From NCBI GenBank assembly GCA_018667335.1, contig JABIVD010000025.1, positions 1 to 64,000 on the forward strand: a DNA stretch of 64,000 bases, read 5' to 3'. A program made the translations under genes and the position numbers. Shown here piece after piece: positions 1 through 8,525 of the stretch (position 1 is its first letter; each line of letters opens with the position of its first letter). The notes under the pieces are model-generated. The model saw only the letters and a program-made list of their open reading frames with translations, was not told the DNA's origin and ran no database searches. The DNA is from Rhodospirillaceae bacterium (GTDB taxonomy: Bacteria > Pseudomonadota > Alphaproteobacteria > UBA6615).

Positions 1-317
1 AGGCCCGGCAGAGACATATAGGGGTCGGGTCGGGTGGTCGGGACGAAGATGCTGCAGAACACCCTGTCGCCGACTTTTCGATCGGTGACGTTTTCGCCCA
101 CTGCGGTAATCACACCGGACGGATCGACCCCCATGATGTGCGGGAGGTCCGGCGTATAGGCGTAGGTGTTCTCGCGCAGGAACAGATCGAAGGTGCGGTT
201 GATCGAAACCGCATGCACTTCGACCAGCACATCTTCCGGGCCGATCTCGGGCGTGTCGACATCCTGATAGTTGAGGACTTCGGGGCCCCCGAACCCATTC
301 ATTACAACGGCTTTCAT
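1..317 (-). CDS. MDR-family oxidoreductase (quinone oxidoreductase-like), 3' part outside window
   Basis: Only the N-terminal 105 residues are in the window; the gene runs off the left edge. It begins MKAVVMNGFGGPEVL, the usual first strand of medium-chain dehydrogenase/reductases, with the GroES-like core and a VGDRV motif near residue 83. Around residue 63 the sequence is MGVDPSG, so the His and Glu of the zinc-binding GHE motif are absent; this favours the zinc-independent quinone-oxidoreductase/crotonyl-CoA-reductase branch over classical zinc alcohol dehydrogenases. The start ATG (317-315) has GGAGAG just upstream. It follows the Gfo/Idh gene by 45 bases and probably ends the ABC-transporter operon. 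The NADPH-binding half is not visible, so the subfamily is tentative. Confidence 0.8.
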   Translation of the reverse strand, partial: MKAVVMNGFGGPEVLNYQDVDTPEIGPEDVLVEVHAVSINRTFDLFLRENTYAYTPDLPHIMGVDPSGVITAVGENVTDRKVGDRVFCSIFVPTTRPDPYMSLPG

Positions 318-362
318 TTACTCACTCTCCCTGTCTTCGGATCGGGCTGCGTCGCTGTGCGC

Positions 363-1352
363 TCAGCCGACCTTTTCTTCGACACCGCTCGCGGCGGACT
401 TGATAATGGCTTCCAGCACCGCCACCACATGGATGATCTCGTCCCGCGACACCGGATAGGTCTCCTGGCCCATCGCGGCCGCACCGAAGGCATCCAGTTC
501 AGCGGTCAGCGCATCGCTGTCACGGCCGAAATCATAGGTGAACTGCTCCGGGTCACCCCCCTCTCGCGGGGCAAACTCGAGATTGTCATACATCCGCCCG
601 ATCATACGCGCGGTGGCATCCCGGCCGTAAATCGCCGCATGGAAGTCCGGCCGCGCCGTGACCATGACCGCCAGATAACCGGTCATGCCGCTGGAGAATT
701 TCAAAAGAACCGACGTGGTGTCGTCGATGTCCGCCTCGGCGGCCCGGCGGACCGCCTGGGCGGTGACGCTTTCGACGGTGCCGAACAGGTCGACCATGTT
801 GTCGATCAGATGCACGCCCATCGGGGTCATGCCGCCCGCCGGCCATTCGGAGCGCTGGAACCGCCAGCTGTCCTGGGGCATCACGATCGCCGCGGGTCCG
901 GTCTCGGTCATCTCAACATGTAACAAAGTGCCGAAGGAACCATCTGCGATCTTCTTACGCAGCTCGGCCATCGACGGCACGAAGCGCCGATTGTGAGCCA
1001 CCACAGCCGTCACGCCCGCCGCGTCGGCCGCGTCGAGAACCCTCTCGGCGTCCGCCTTCGACATGGTGAACGGTTTTTCGCTGAGCACATGCTTGCCGGC
1101 CTCGATTGCCATCAGCATCTGTTCCACATGCAGCGAATGGGGCGTGGCCAGAACGACCGCATCCAGATCGGCCTCGGCCAGCATGGCTTCCAGGCCTGTG
1201 TGGAGGGTCATCCCCTTCTCGTCGGCGAATTCGGCGACCTTGTCCGGGTTGCGGACGGCACCCGCGATGATCTCGATGTTCTCTGCGGCCCCCGATGCGT
1301 TGACCAGATTTTGGCCCCACCAGCCCACTCCGACTATTCCTGCTGCGAGCAT
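363..1352 (-). CDS. Gfo/Idh/MocA family NAD(P)-dependent oxidoreductase
   Basis: A 329-residue dehydrogenase of the glucose-fructose oxidoreductase / myo-inositol dehydrogenase family, which oxidises or reduces sugars, inositols, sugar acids and some non-sugar substrates. The N-terminal Rossmann fold shows GIVGVGWWG (residues 5-13). The EKP motif, whose lysine is catalytic in the family, lies at residues 92-94. The C-terminal alpha/beta domain carries MTPMGVHLIDNMVDLFG, the metal-free substrate-binding helix region with the conserved His. Length is normal. It lies 117 bases after the second permease of the ABC importer and before the MDR gene, so it may act on the imported compound or its product (inference). 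Substrate unknown. Confidence 0.88.
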   Translation of the reverse strand: MLAAGIVGVGWWGQNLVNASGAAENIEIIAGAVRNPDKVAEFADEKGMTLHTGLEAMLAEADLDAVVLATPHSLHVEQMLMAIEAGKHVLSEKPFTMSKADAERVLDAADAAGVTAVVAHNRRFVPSMAELRKKIADGSFGTLLHVEMTETGPAAIVMPQDSWRFQRSEWPAGGMTPMGVHLIDNMVDLFGTVESVTAQAVRRAAEADIDDTTSVLLKFSSGMTGYLAVMVTARPDFHAAIYGRDATARMIGRMYDNLEFAPREGGDPEQFTYDFGRDSDALTAELDAFGAAAMGQETYPVSRDEIIHVVAVLEAIIKSAASGVEEKVG

Positions 1353-1469
1353 TTGAACTCTCCTCCGTTCGGGATATTGGCGCGGTTATACGAAACGCGC
1401 ATGCGTCCTGGCCGCAATATTACGGGCTGGCCGGGGTCTTGTCTGCTCCGGATCAACGTTTCCGAGGGG

Positions 1470-2300
1470 TCAATCTGCCTTCGTTTCGCGGCGATACCAG
1501 GGGAAGAAGCGGCGGGTGGCCCAGTTCATCGTAATCTCGAACATCAGGCCGAAGGCCACGAGCGCGAACACGCCGACCACCGCAACGTCATGGTTGAAGT
1601 TGCGTGCGTTGAACAAGACGAACATGCCGACGCCGTCCTGCAACGACACGAAGAATTCCGCGATCACCGCCGCGACGAGTGCGCGCCCCGCTGCCAGCCG
1701 GAAACCGGCAATCAGATAGGGCAAAGACGAAAAAACGGTGATGTCGAACCAGACATACCGCGCCGGCGCCCGATACGCCTTGCAGACTTCGAGATACTCG
1801 GGCGGCACCGACCGGGCGCCATCGCGCACATTGATGACGATCGAGAAAAAGGCGGCAAAGACAACGGTCGCGAGCCGCGCGTCGCCGCCATACCCAAACC
1901 AGATCGTCAGCAGCGGCAACAGCGCGATCATCGGCATCGTGTAAAAACCGCTGACATAGAAATTGAGCGCCCGGTCCAGGACCTTCAAACGCCCCATCGC
2001 GACCCCGACAACGGTGCCGAACACGAGCGCAATCGCGAGCCCCTGAAACACCGCGAACAGCGTGCCTTTCGAAGCAACGAGAAAAACCTTGCTGGTGATC
2101 ACGCTCGGGAAGGCCATCGCCACACCAATTGGCGTGGCGACGAATGCCGGCGCGAACAGCGTGACGCCCACCTGCCAGATCAAGAGGATGACGATCCCGG
2201 CCGTGAGCTTCGCCCGGAACGATGTCCCCCAAAACATATTTGCGAGCAGCGAGCCGACAGGTCTGCTTTCAGCCGGTTGCGTGAGCGCGCCCGTCGTCAT
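1470..2300 (-). CDS. ABC transporter permease (taurine/nitrate/sulfonate type), second copy
   Basis: A 276-residue inner-membrane permease with about six hydrophobic segments and the cytoplasmic EAA-type loop (EYLEVCKAYRAPARYVWFD, followed by the conserved glycine-containing GFRLAAGRAL) that contacts the ATPase. This is the SsuC/TauC type of binding-protein-dependent transport domain. Its start overlaps the stop of the upstream permease gene by 4 bases, so the two are translationally coupled and probably form a heterodimeric pore. It has a longer, soluble N-terminus than its partner. The imported substrate cannot be read from the sequence. Confidence 0.9.
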   Translation of the reverse strand: MTTGALTQPAESRPVGSLLANMFWGTSFRAKLTAGIVILLIWQVGVTLFAPAFVATPIGVAMAFPSVITSKVFLVASKGTLFAVFQGLAIALVFGTVVGVAMGRLKVLDRALNFYVSGFYTMPMIALLPLLTIWFGYGGDARLATVVFAAFFSIVINVRDGARSVPPEYLEVCKAYRAPARYVWFDITVFSSLPYLIAGFRLAAGRALVAAVIAEFFVSLQDGVGMFVLFNARNFNHDVAVVGVFALVAFGLMFEITMNWATRRFFPWYRRETKAD

Positions 2301-3109
2301 CGATCAAGCCCCCGCCAGGCGGAAAATTTCTGTTCGAAGACACCGGCAATTTTCATGAAGGTGATGCCAAGCCCGGTGATCACGAGGATCGTCGCCAGCA
2401 CACCGGCCATATCGAAGTTGCGTGACGCGGTCTGAAGTTCCTCACCCAGCCCGCTGGTCGACAGAAAAAACTCTGCCGCGACCATGCCCACCAATGCGCG
2501 CCCCGCCGCCTGCCGGATGCCGGTCAACGCGTAAGGCAATGTGTAGGGGATGAGAATATCGGTCCAGATCGCGAGCTCGCTGGAGCGGAAGGATTTGGCC
2601 ACTTCGAGCAGCTCGGGTTTGACGCTGCGCGCGCCTTCGAGCGTGTTGTAGAGGATCGGGAAAAACGCAAACAGATAGACCACCAGCACCTTGGGCCAGA
2701 AGTCAAAGCCGAGAATCGACAGGATGAACGGGATCAACGCGATCATCGGCGTGACGTAGAGCATCAGAATGTAGGATTCGAGCGCCACGCGGAGCATCAC
2801 CAACCGCGCCAGAATAATGCCAAACGGCAACGCGACTGCCAGCGCAAGGCCGAACCCTGTCGCGAATAGCTGGATCGACTGCACCAGCGACAGCAGATAT
2901 TCCTCGTCGTCGAACAGATAGCGTCCTAGGCGCGGCAGTGTACCGGGATGGTCGACGCCGTCGCCGATCAGCGGCGCCATGATCGCCTGGTTGAACTGCA
3001 GGCCGACGATCTCCCAGATCACGCCGCCGATCAGCAGCGCAAGTAAGACCGTCCCCCACCGGACATAGGGCCGGTCGGAATTCACGAATGTCAGCACACG
3101 ATCCATCAA
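2297..3109 (-). CDS. ABC transporter permease (taurine/nitrate/sulfonate type), first copy
   Basis: A 270-residue integral membrane permease of the SsuC/TauC kind. It has a hydrophobic N-terminal segment (WGTVLLALLIGGVIWEIVG), a family-typical EAA loop (PELLEVAKSFRSSELAIWTD) and the following GIRQAAGRALVG helix. Between the N-terminal segment and the core is a soluble stretch (about residues 50-85) that is rich in acidic and Gly/Pro residues and probably periplasmic. It follows the substrate-binding-protein gene by 52 bases that hold a strong hairpin, and overlaps the next permease by 4 bases. Having two different permeases suggests a heterodimeric importer. Confidence 0.9.
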   Translation of the reverse strand: MMDRVLTFVNSDRPYVRWGTVLLALLIGGVIWEIVGLQFNQAIMAPLIGDGVDHPGTLPRLGRYLFDDEEYLLSLVQSIQLFATGFGLALAVALPFGIILARLVMLRVALESYILMLYVTPMIALIPFILSILGFDFWPKVLVVYLFAFFPILYNTLEGARSVKPELLEVAKSFRSSELAIWTDILIPYTLPYALTGIRQAAGRALVGMVAAEFFLSTSGLGEELQTASRNFDMAGVLATILVITGLGITFMKIAGVFEQKFSAWRGLDR

Positions 3110-3128
3110 GCGATCCGCAAAAGGACCG

Positions 3129-3152
3129 GGGCGGCCATCCCAGGCCGCCCCG
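3129..3152 (-). terminator. Intercistronic hairpin after the binding-protein gene
   Basis: A perfect 9-bp G/C stem (GGGGCGGCC at 3129-3137 pairing with GGCCGCCCC at 3144-3152, 6-base loop) lies 9 bases after the stop of the binding-protein gene and before the first permease. On the minus strand it is followed by a short, interrupted T-rich run (GGTCCTTTT). In ABC operons such hairpins often cause partial termination or protect the upstream mRNA, giving excess binding protein. The sequence supports the hairpin; the role is inferred. Confidence 0.6.
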
Positions 3153-3161
3153 TCCGTTTCG

Positions 3162-4229
3162 TCAGTTGGTCTTGGCGATCAGCGCCAATGCGTCCTGCAC
3201 GATCGAATTGTCGGTCAGGTCGCCATAGGCCACGGGGGTCTTGGCAGGGTTGATCCCGGCCTTGCCCTTGGTGCGTTTGCCGACGCCGGTCTGGATGGCG
3301 ATGGCTTTCTCGATGCGCTTCTGATCGAGCCCGGCCGTATTCTTCGGCCAGTAGTTGAGATTGGTGAAGAGCTCGAGGGCCTTGATCGAATCTTCGGGGC
3401 TACGGCCCGTCGGCGCGGCGATCTTGGAGATCTCTTCCCACTTGCTCTTGTCGTAGAGCAGGTTCATCGCCTCGATATGCGCGGCGGCCAAACGAACCAG
3501 CGCATCACGGCGTTCGGCGACCACCTTGTCGTTCGTGACGATCACCGCGTAGTGGCTACCCGGCGAGGTCTCTTCTACACGGGCCACGATGGTGACCTTC
3601 TTGCCGCTTTCCCGCTCAATGACCGGGATATCGTCACTGTGGAGCACGCCCAGCTTGAGCTGACCGGATACCATGGCGGCGCCGACATTGGTGCTCAGGT
3701 TCACCGTCTGCACGTCTTTGTCCGGAATCAACTTGCAAGGGCGAACCATGTTGGCGAGTTGAATCCAGCGCGCGCCACGCGGGCTGTCGACGCCAACCGC
3801 CTGGCCCTTGACGGCCTCGCAGCTGTTGATCGCCGGGTCCATCGAACCGAGCATCCAGTCGTTAACTTCCATGCCACTGATCACCTTGAGCGGCACACCG
3901 GCGTTCGAGACCATGACCGTCACCGGCGGGGTCGGTGCCATCGCCACGTCCACATTGCCGGAAACGACGGCGCGTGCAGCACCCACGCCCGAGTTCATCG
4001 GACGGAGTTCGACGTCGACGCCATACTTGTCATAGAGGCCCATATCGCGGGCGACATAGGTGTAGACGCTCCCGAAGATCGGCGGGACGCCCGGCAGCGC
4101 GAGGACCAGCTTCTGCTTGTCCTGTGCGATAGCCTCGCCCGACGGCAATGCCGCCGAAGCCATCATGCCGACCGCTATGGCTGTCGCCGCGAGAGGCTTG
4201 GTGAACTTGATTTGTGAAAGAAGTGACAT
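3162..4229 (-). CDS. ABC transporter substrate-binding protein, NMT1/THI5-like
   Basis: A 355-residue periplasmic solute-binding protein. Residues 1-36 form a Sec signal peptide (KPLAATAIAVGMMASAALP core, predicted cleavage after AIAQ). The mature protein shows the features of NMT1/THI5-like and SsuA/TauA proteins: GLYDKYGVDVELRPM followed by GAARAVVSGNVDVAMAP, and a central VKGQAVGVDSPRG segment. Family members bind sulfonates, taurine, nitrate, pyrimidine precursors or aromatic acids; the ligand here is unknown. It sits between the ATPase gene (55 bases upstream) and the two permeases, so all four transporter parts are present. The lysine-rich C-terminal segment (KRTKGKAG) is slightly unusual. 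Confidence 0.9.
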   Translation of the reverse strand: MSLLSQIKFTKPLAATAIAVGMMASAALPSGEAIAQDKQKLVLALPGVPPIFGSVYTYVARDMGLYDKYGVDVELRPMNSGVGAARAVVSGNVDVAMAPTPPVTVMVSNAGVPLKVISGMEVNDWMLGSMDPAINSCEAVKGQAVGVDSPRGARWIQLANMVRPCKLIPDKDVQTVNLSTNVGAAMVSGQLKLGVLHSDDIPVIERESGKKVTIVARVEETSPGSHYAVIVTNDKVVAERRDALVRLAAAHIEAMNLLYDKSKWEEISKIAAPTGRSPEDSIKALELFTNLNYWPKNTAGLDQKRIEKAIAIQTGVGKRTKGKAGINPAKTPVAYGDLTDNSIVQDALALIAKTN

Positions 4230-4284
4230 CCGTTATCTCCCTGTTCAGTGATCGTTGTGAGGTTTGGAAGCTCTTCCCGGCTTC

Positions 4285-5088
4285 TCAGTTCAATTCAAAT
4301 TCGGCGGCGCGGACCTCGTCCATAAGGGTGTTCCAGACGTGCTCGCGATATTCCGCAAAACGAGGATGGGACAGAGTTGAGCGGTCGCGCGGCGCGGGCA
4401 AGTCCACGTCGATGACTTCGAAGACGCTGCTAGGCCGCCCCTTCAGGACAACCACGCGATCCCCCATCAACACGGCTTCCTCGATCGAGTGGGTGACAAA
4501 CACCATCGTCATCGGGCGCATGCCCCATATCTTGAGGAGCTCGAACTGCAAAATCTCGCGGGTCTGGGCGTCCACCGCCGCGAACGGCTCGTCCATCAGC
4601 AACACACTCGGCTCCATCGTCAGGGCGCGCGCCAGCCCGCAGCGCTGCTGCATCCCGCCCGAGAGCTGATAGGGATAGGCGTCCTCGAACCCCTTGAGTC
4701 CGACGAGATCGGTGTAATAGGGAACCTTCTCGGCGATTTCCGCCCGCGGCGCACCGGCCAGCTTCAGACCATAACCCACATTGTGGCGGACCGTTTTCCA
4801 CGGAAACAGGCCGAAATGCTGGAACACCATCGACACGCCTTCACGTGGCTGGGTGATCAGATCACCCTCGATGCGGATCTCGCCTTCGTTAACAGGAAGC
4901 AGGCCATCGATGCAGCGCAGCAGGGTTGTCTTGCCGCAACCTGACGGGCCCACAATCGTGACGATCTCGCGTTCACGAAACTCGAGATTGATGTCCTTGA
5001 ACACCTGGAGATCGCCATAGCGTTTGCCAACGCCATTGATCTCGATGCGGGACGACTGAGCGTCCGCTGCGGCTGTTGCTGCGTTCAT
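4285..5088 (-). CDS. ABC transporter ATP-binding protein (SsuB/TauB/NrtD type)
   Basis: The 267-residue cytoplasmic ATPase energises the importer encoded downstream. Walker A is GPSGCGKTT (residues 47-55), the Q-loop is VFQHFGLFPW near 88-97, the ABC signature is LSGGMQQR (142-149), Walker B is VLLMDEP (162-168) and the switch histidine is H200 (FVTHS). The QHFGLFPWKTV stretch is characteristic of nitrate/sulfonate/taurine importers. It is the first gene of the transporter operon, followed by binding protein, permease, permease, Gfo/Idh dehydrogenase and MDR oxidoreductase. Confidence 0.93.
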   Translation of the reverse strand: MNAATAAADAQSSRIEINGVGKRYGDLQVFKDINLEFREREIVTIVGPSGCGKTTLLRCIDGLLPVNEGEIRIEGDLITQPREGVSMVFQHFGLFPWKTVRHNVGYGLKLAGAPRAEIAEKVPYYTDLVGLKGFEDAYPYQLSGGMQQRCGLARALTMEPSVLLMDEPFAAVDAQTREILQFELLKIWGMRPMTMVFVTHSIEEAVLMGDRVVVLKGRPSSVFEVIDVDLPAPRDRSTLSHPRFAEYREHVWNTLMDEVRAAEFELN

Positions 5089-5213
5089 CCTGCCCTGACG
5101 TATTACGTTTTTATCGTTGGTTCGAGCCTATCATGTAAGCGGCGCAGGGCATATATAGGATTTCGGCGCTCGACGGCCGGGCGGGATCACTCTCGCGTGA
5201 TCACCGGCAATGC

Positions 5214-6014
5214 CTACTTTCCCCGCCATTGCGGCGGACGTTTCTCGAGAAACGCGGCAATGCCTTCCTTCGTATCTTCGGTATCGAATGCCTCGGGAAT
5301 GACGCCTTCCACATGCGCGTAGGCGTCGGCGCGGTCGAGGTCATACTGCGCATGAAAGGAGCGCTTGCCGCGTGATACGGCCGCAGAGGATTTGGATGCG
5401 ATCGTCGCAGACAACGCGCCGACCGCCGCATCGAGCTCATCATCGGGCACGACCCTGTTCACGAGCCCCATGCGCAACGCGTCCTCCGATGGGTAAAGCT
5501 CCCCGGTCAGCAACATCTCCAACGCATGCTTGCGCGAGACCGCGCGGCTCAATGCCACCTGCGGCGTGTAGCACCAGAAGCCGATATTGACGCCCGGCGT
5601 CGCGAACCGCGCCGACTGGGCAGCCACCGCCAGGTCGCAGCTCGCCATGAGTTCACAGCCAGACGCCGTGGCCGTGCCGTGCACCTTGGCAATCACCGGC
5701 TGCGGCAGGTCGACAATTGCCTGCATCATCGCGTTGCATGCCGCGTTCGACGCGCGCTTCTCGTCCCCGGTCTTCGTCGCAATGGATTCCTTGAGGTCAT
5801 GCCCGGTGCAGAAATGCTTCCCGTTCGCGGCCAGCACAACGACCCGCACATCCGCGTCGTCCGCGATCTGCCGGAGCGTCGTGGAGAGGGCATCGACCAG
5901 CGCGTGGGACAGGCTGTTTCCTGAACCCGGTCGGTTCAGAGTCAGGGTCGCAACGCCGTCGGCGTCAGCGCGCAACAGGATCTGTTCATCACTGGGTGAC
6001 TGGGGCTGTGCCAT
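5214..6014 (-). CDS. Crotonase-superfamily protein, ECHDC3-like enoyl-CoA hydratase/isomerase
   Basis: A 266-residue crotonase-fold protein. The oxyanion-hole segments are KHFCTGHDLKE (near residue 88) and GTATASGCELMASCDLA. It keeps the glutamate of the GCEL motif (equivalent to Glu144 of rat crotonase). The second catalytic Glu (equivalent to Glu164) is replaced by Gly in ATPGVNIGFW. That pattern, with the following TPQVALSRAVSRKHALEML, resembles the ECHDC3 subgroup, whose reaction is not well defined. It stands 125 bases upstream of the ABC operon and is divergent from the beta-hydroxyacid dehydrogenase pair. Confidence 0.87.
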   Translation of the reverse strand: MAQPQSPSDEQILLRADADGVATLTLNRPGSGNSLSHALVDALSTTLRQIADDADVRVVVLAANGKHFCTGHDLKESIATKTGDEKRASNAACNAMMQAIVDLPQPVIAKVHGTATASGCELMASCDLAVAAQSARFATPGVNIGFWCYTPQVALSRAVSRKHALEMLLTGELYPSEDALRMGLVNRVVPDDELDAAVGALSATIASKSSAAVSRGKRSFHAQYDLDRADAYAHVEGVIPEAFDTEDTKEGIAAFLEKRPPQWRGK

Positions 6015-6137
6015 CGCTTGTCTCCTTCATGTTCCTGAACTGCTGAAGTGTAGGCGGCCCTGGGGCCAGCCGCTATAGTCGGCACAACACGGCGATGCGC
6101 CCGGCATCGCGGGAAAGCATTATTGGGGAGAAGAAAC

Positions 6138-7067
6138 ATGGCATTGCGCGTCGGTGTAATTGGTCTCGGTATCATGGGCGGCGCATTCGCCGCCAATCTG
6201 GTCAAGGCCGGCTTTCAGGTGACCGGATACGATCCGGTCAAATCCAAGCTGAATGCGCTGGTGAAGGCCGGCGGCAAGGCGGGCAAGAGCGCCGCCGATG
6301 TGGCGCGCAAATCCGATGTGGTGATCACTTCGCTCACCTCGCCGGCTATCCTCGACGCGGTCGTCTCGGGCAAGGACGGCATCCTCGCCGGCGCCCGCAA
6401 GGGCATGATCCTGATCGAGACCTCGACCCTCGACATTGCCGACAAGACCCGCGTGCAGTCCGCCCTCGCCAAGAAGGGTGCCAGCATGATGGATTGCCCG
6501 GTCAGCGGCGCGGGCCAACAGGCCGCGTCGGGCCAGATCACCATCATGGCCAGCGGCACGAAAACGGACTTCAACAAGGTCCGCAGCGTGTTCGAGGCCT
6601 TCACGATGATCCAGTATCATGTTGGCCCGTTCGGCAACGGCATGAAACTGAAGCTGCTGATCAACATGCTGATCAGCGTCCATGGCGCGGCCTTCGCTGA
6701 AGCGATCACGCTCGCCCGCCTGTCGGGGATCGACCTCGATGTGTTTGCCGATGTGCTGACGCGCTCGGCCGGCAACTCCCGGGTGATCGAGTATCGCGGC
6801 CCGCTGATGCTTGCCGACGATTACAACAATCCGAAAACCAAGACCGCCGACCTGACGGTGATGATCAAGGACAACAACCTGATCGAGCAGTACGCGAAGG
6901 ACTTCAGCGCACCGGTCCCGGTCTTCCAGGCCAGCATGTTCACGACCTACGCGGCGCTGGCCCAGGGCCTCGGCCAGGAAGACCCCGGTGTGGTCACCCG
7001 CGTCTACGAGCAGATGGCCGGTATCCCGCGCAAGAAGCGCGCACCCGCCAAGCGCAAGAAAAAGTAA
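6138..7067 (+). CDS. NAD(P)-dependent beta-hydroxyacid dehydrogenase (HIBADH family)
   Basis: A 309-residue relative of 3-hydroxyisobutyrate, tartronate-semialdehyde and 6-phosphogluconate dehydrogenases. It has the Rossmann motif GVIGLGIMGG near the N-terminus, the substrate-binding signature MDCPVSGAGQQAASGQ and the catalytic-lysine segment GNGMKLKLLINM. The ATG at 6138 is chosen because GGGGAG lies 8 bases upstream; an in-frame TTG at 6123 would add five residues without a good ribosome site. The C-terminus is a basic tail (KKRAPAKRKKK). Its stop codon overlaps the start of the next gene (TAATG), so the two paralogues are co-translated and may act as a pair. Substrate unknown. Confidence 0.88.
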   Translation: MALRVGVIGLGIMGGAFAANLVKAGFQVTGYDPVKSKLNALVKAGGKAGKSAADVARKSDVVITSLTSPAILDAVVSGKDGILAGARKGMILIETSTLDIADKTRVQSALAKKGASMMDCPVSGAGQQAASGQITIMASGTKTDFNKVRSVFEAFTMIQYHVGPFGNGMKLKLLINMLISVHGAAFAEAITLARLSGIDLDVFADVLTRSAGNSRVIEYRGPLMLADDYNNPKTKTADLTVMIKDNNLIEQYAKDFSAPVPVFQASMFTTYAALAQGLGQEDPGVVTRVYEQMAGIPRKKRAPAKRKKK

Positions 7068-7966
7068 TGGCGCTGACAGCCGGAATTATCGGCCTCGGGA
7101 ATATCGGCTGTGGTGTTGCGGCGAACCTCGCCGCCGCCGGACATCATGTCATCGGCTATGACCTCGACCCGGAACGGATCACCGCGGCGAGCGCAGAAGC
7201 GGGCGTCGACGCGGCCGACGTCGCGGCGCGCACCGACCTCGTCGTGCTGGCCGTCGCCACGCTCCCCGCATGGCGCGCCACACTGGCCGCGATCTCCGCC
7301 AGCGGCCGCCGTGGACTGGTGGTGGTCGACCTCTGCACCTTCCCGATCGAGGAAAAAGTCGACGCGCATGATGAGCTGGCGCGCGCCGGGATCGACCTCC
7401 TCGATTGCCCGGTCAGCGGCGCACGTCCCCAAGCTCTGTCAGGTGATCTCGCAATGCTGGTCAGCGGCAGCGAAGATGCGTTTGCGCGGGTTCAGCCCGC
7501 CCTTGAGAGCTTCTGCCGCAGCGTTATCCATGTCGGCGCATTCGGGGAGTCGGCGAAGTTCAAATACATCCTCAATCTGATCATCTCGATCCACAACATG
7601 GCCTGCGCGGAAGCCTTCCTGCTGGCCCGCAAGGCCGGCGTGGATCTGGAACTGATGACGGAAGCGGTGATGCAGAGCGCCGCCTACTCGAAGATATTCG
7701 AGGTCCGGGCAGAGAAGTGGATCACCGGCGACTATGACGACCCGACCGCCGAACTCGCGATCCAGCTCAAGGACAAGGACGTCATTCGCGACTTCGCCGC
7801 CGGGCTGAACTGCCCGACGCCCATGTTCGACGCGACCATGCCCTACTACATCGCCGCGGCGTCCCAGGGCCGCCAGAAGCAGGACGCCGCCTCGATACTC
7901 GCGGTGCTCGAACATATGGCGGGCATCCCGCGCGACGAGCCGCCAGTGGCGAAAGACGGAGACTAA
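7067..7966 (+). CDS. NAD(P)-dependent beta-hydroxyacid dehydrogenase (HIBADH family), paralogue
   Basis: A 299-residue member of the same family as the gene before it, whose stop codon it overlaps. Motifs are GIIGLGNIGCG (NAD(P) binding), LDCPVSGARPQALSG (substrate binding) and GESAKFKYILNL with the catalytic lysine. The two proteins are clearly related but well diverged, so this is an old duplication or a pair with distinct substrates or a heteromeric enzyme. It lacks the basic tail of its neighbour. Next is a 141-base gap before two small lipoprotein genes. Confidence 0.87.
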   Translation: MALTAGIIGLGNIGCGVAANLAAAGHHVIGYDLDPERITAASAEAGVDAADVAARTDLVVLAVATLPAWRATLAAISASGRRGLVVVDLCTFPIEEKVDAHDELARAGIDLLDCPVSGARPQALSGDLAMLVSGSEDAFARVQPALESFCRSVIHVGAFGESAKFKYILNLIISIHNMACAEAFLLARKAGVDLELMTEAVMQSAAYSKIFEVRAEKWITGDYDDPTAELAIQLKDKDVIRDFAAGLNCPTPMFDATMPYYIAAASQGRQKQDAASILAVLEHMAGIPRDEPPVAKDGD

Positions 7967-8107
7967 ACTTCCCCCGGGCACCGGTGTCCAGATAGCCTGC
8001 CTCTGCAGTTGAACCATCACGCACAAATGTCGTGTGCAAGAAGCGATAGTTTCCTCCCCAGGTTGTCGGCATAATTGGCCATCATTTTGCGATTCATGGG
8101 GGACAAT

Positions 8108-8524
8108 ATGTTTAACAAATATGCTCTGCTTGTCGTCGGCTGCATGGTTTTAAGCGCCTGCGCAGCCACCCGCTCATCGTCGACGGTCACGGAACCCGGC
8201 GTGAAGCAGGAGTCGACGCTTGATCTCCCCAAGGAAGTCACGAGCGACCGGCCAGAAACAGATCCTGCGAAGATCATCCTGACCAAGGACGACATCACCG
8301 ACCGCAAGTATGAAATCATCGGCGACATCAAGGCGACTGTCAGCAAGACGACGATCTTCAACTCGGACCCCACTCCCGAGAAGGTCGACGAAGAGCTGCG
8401 TGAAGAAGCCGCCGAACTCGGCGCGGACGCGGTAATCCTGATCCGTTACGGGACGGTCGGCGTTTCGGTGTTCAGCTGGGGGTCTCTCAGTGGACAGGGC
8501 CGCGCAATCTACTTTGTGCAATAG
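8108..8524 (+). CDS. Small predicted lipoprotein, unknown function
   Basis: A 138-residue predicted lipoprotein. The signal sequence MFNKYALLVVGCMVLSAC ends in a lipobox LSAC, so Cys18 is the expected lipidated residue. Start ATG 8108 follows GGGGGACA; an upstream in-frame ATG (8075) would bury the signal sequence and is rejected. The mature part is Ser/Thr-rich, then has a compact domain (DRKYEIIGDIKA, then EELREEAAELGADAVILIRYG) resembling small heavy-metal-binding / YbjQ-like domains in which an alpha helix precedes an ADAVI strand; this similarity is only suggestive. The next lipoprotein starts two bases after its stop. Confidence 0.75.
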   Translation: MFNKYALLVVGCMVLSACAATRSSSTVTEPGVKQESTLDLPKEVTSDRPETDPAKIILTKDDITDRKYEIIGDIKATVSKTTIFNSDPTPEKVDEELREEAAELGADAVILIRYGTVGVSVFSWGSLSGQGRAIYFVQ

Positions 8525-8525
8525 C

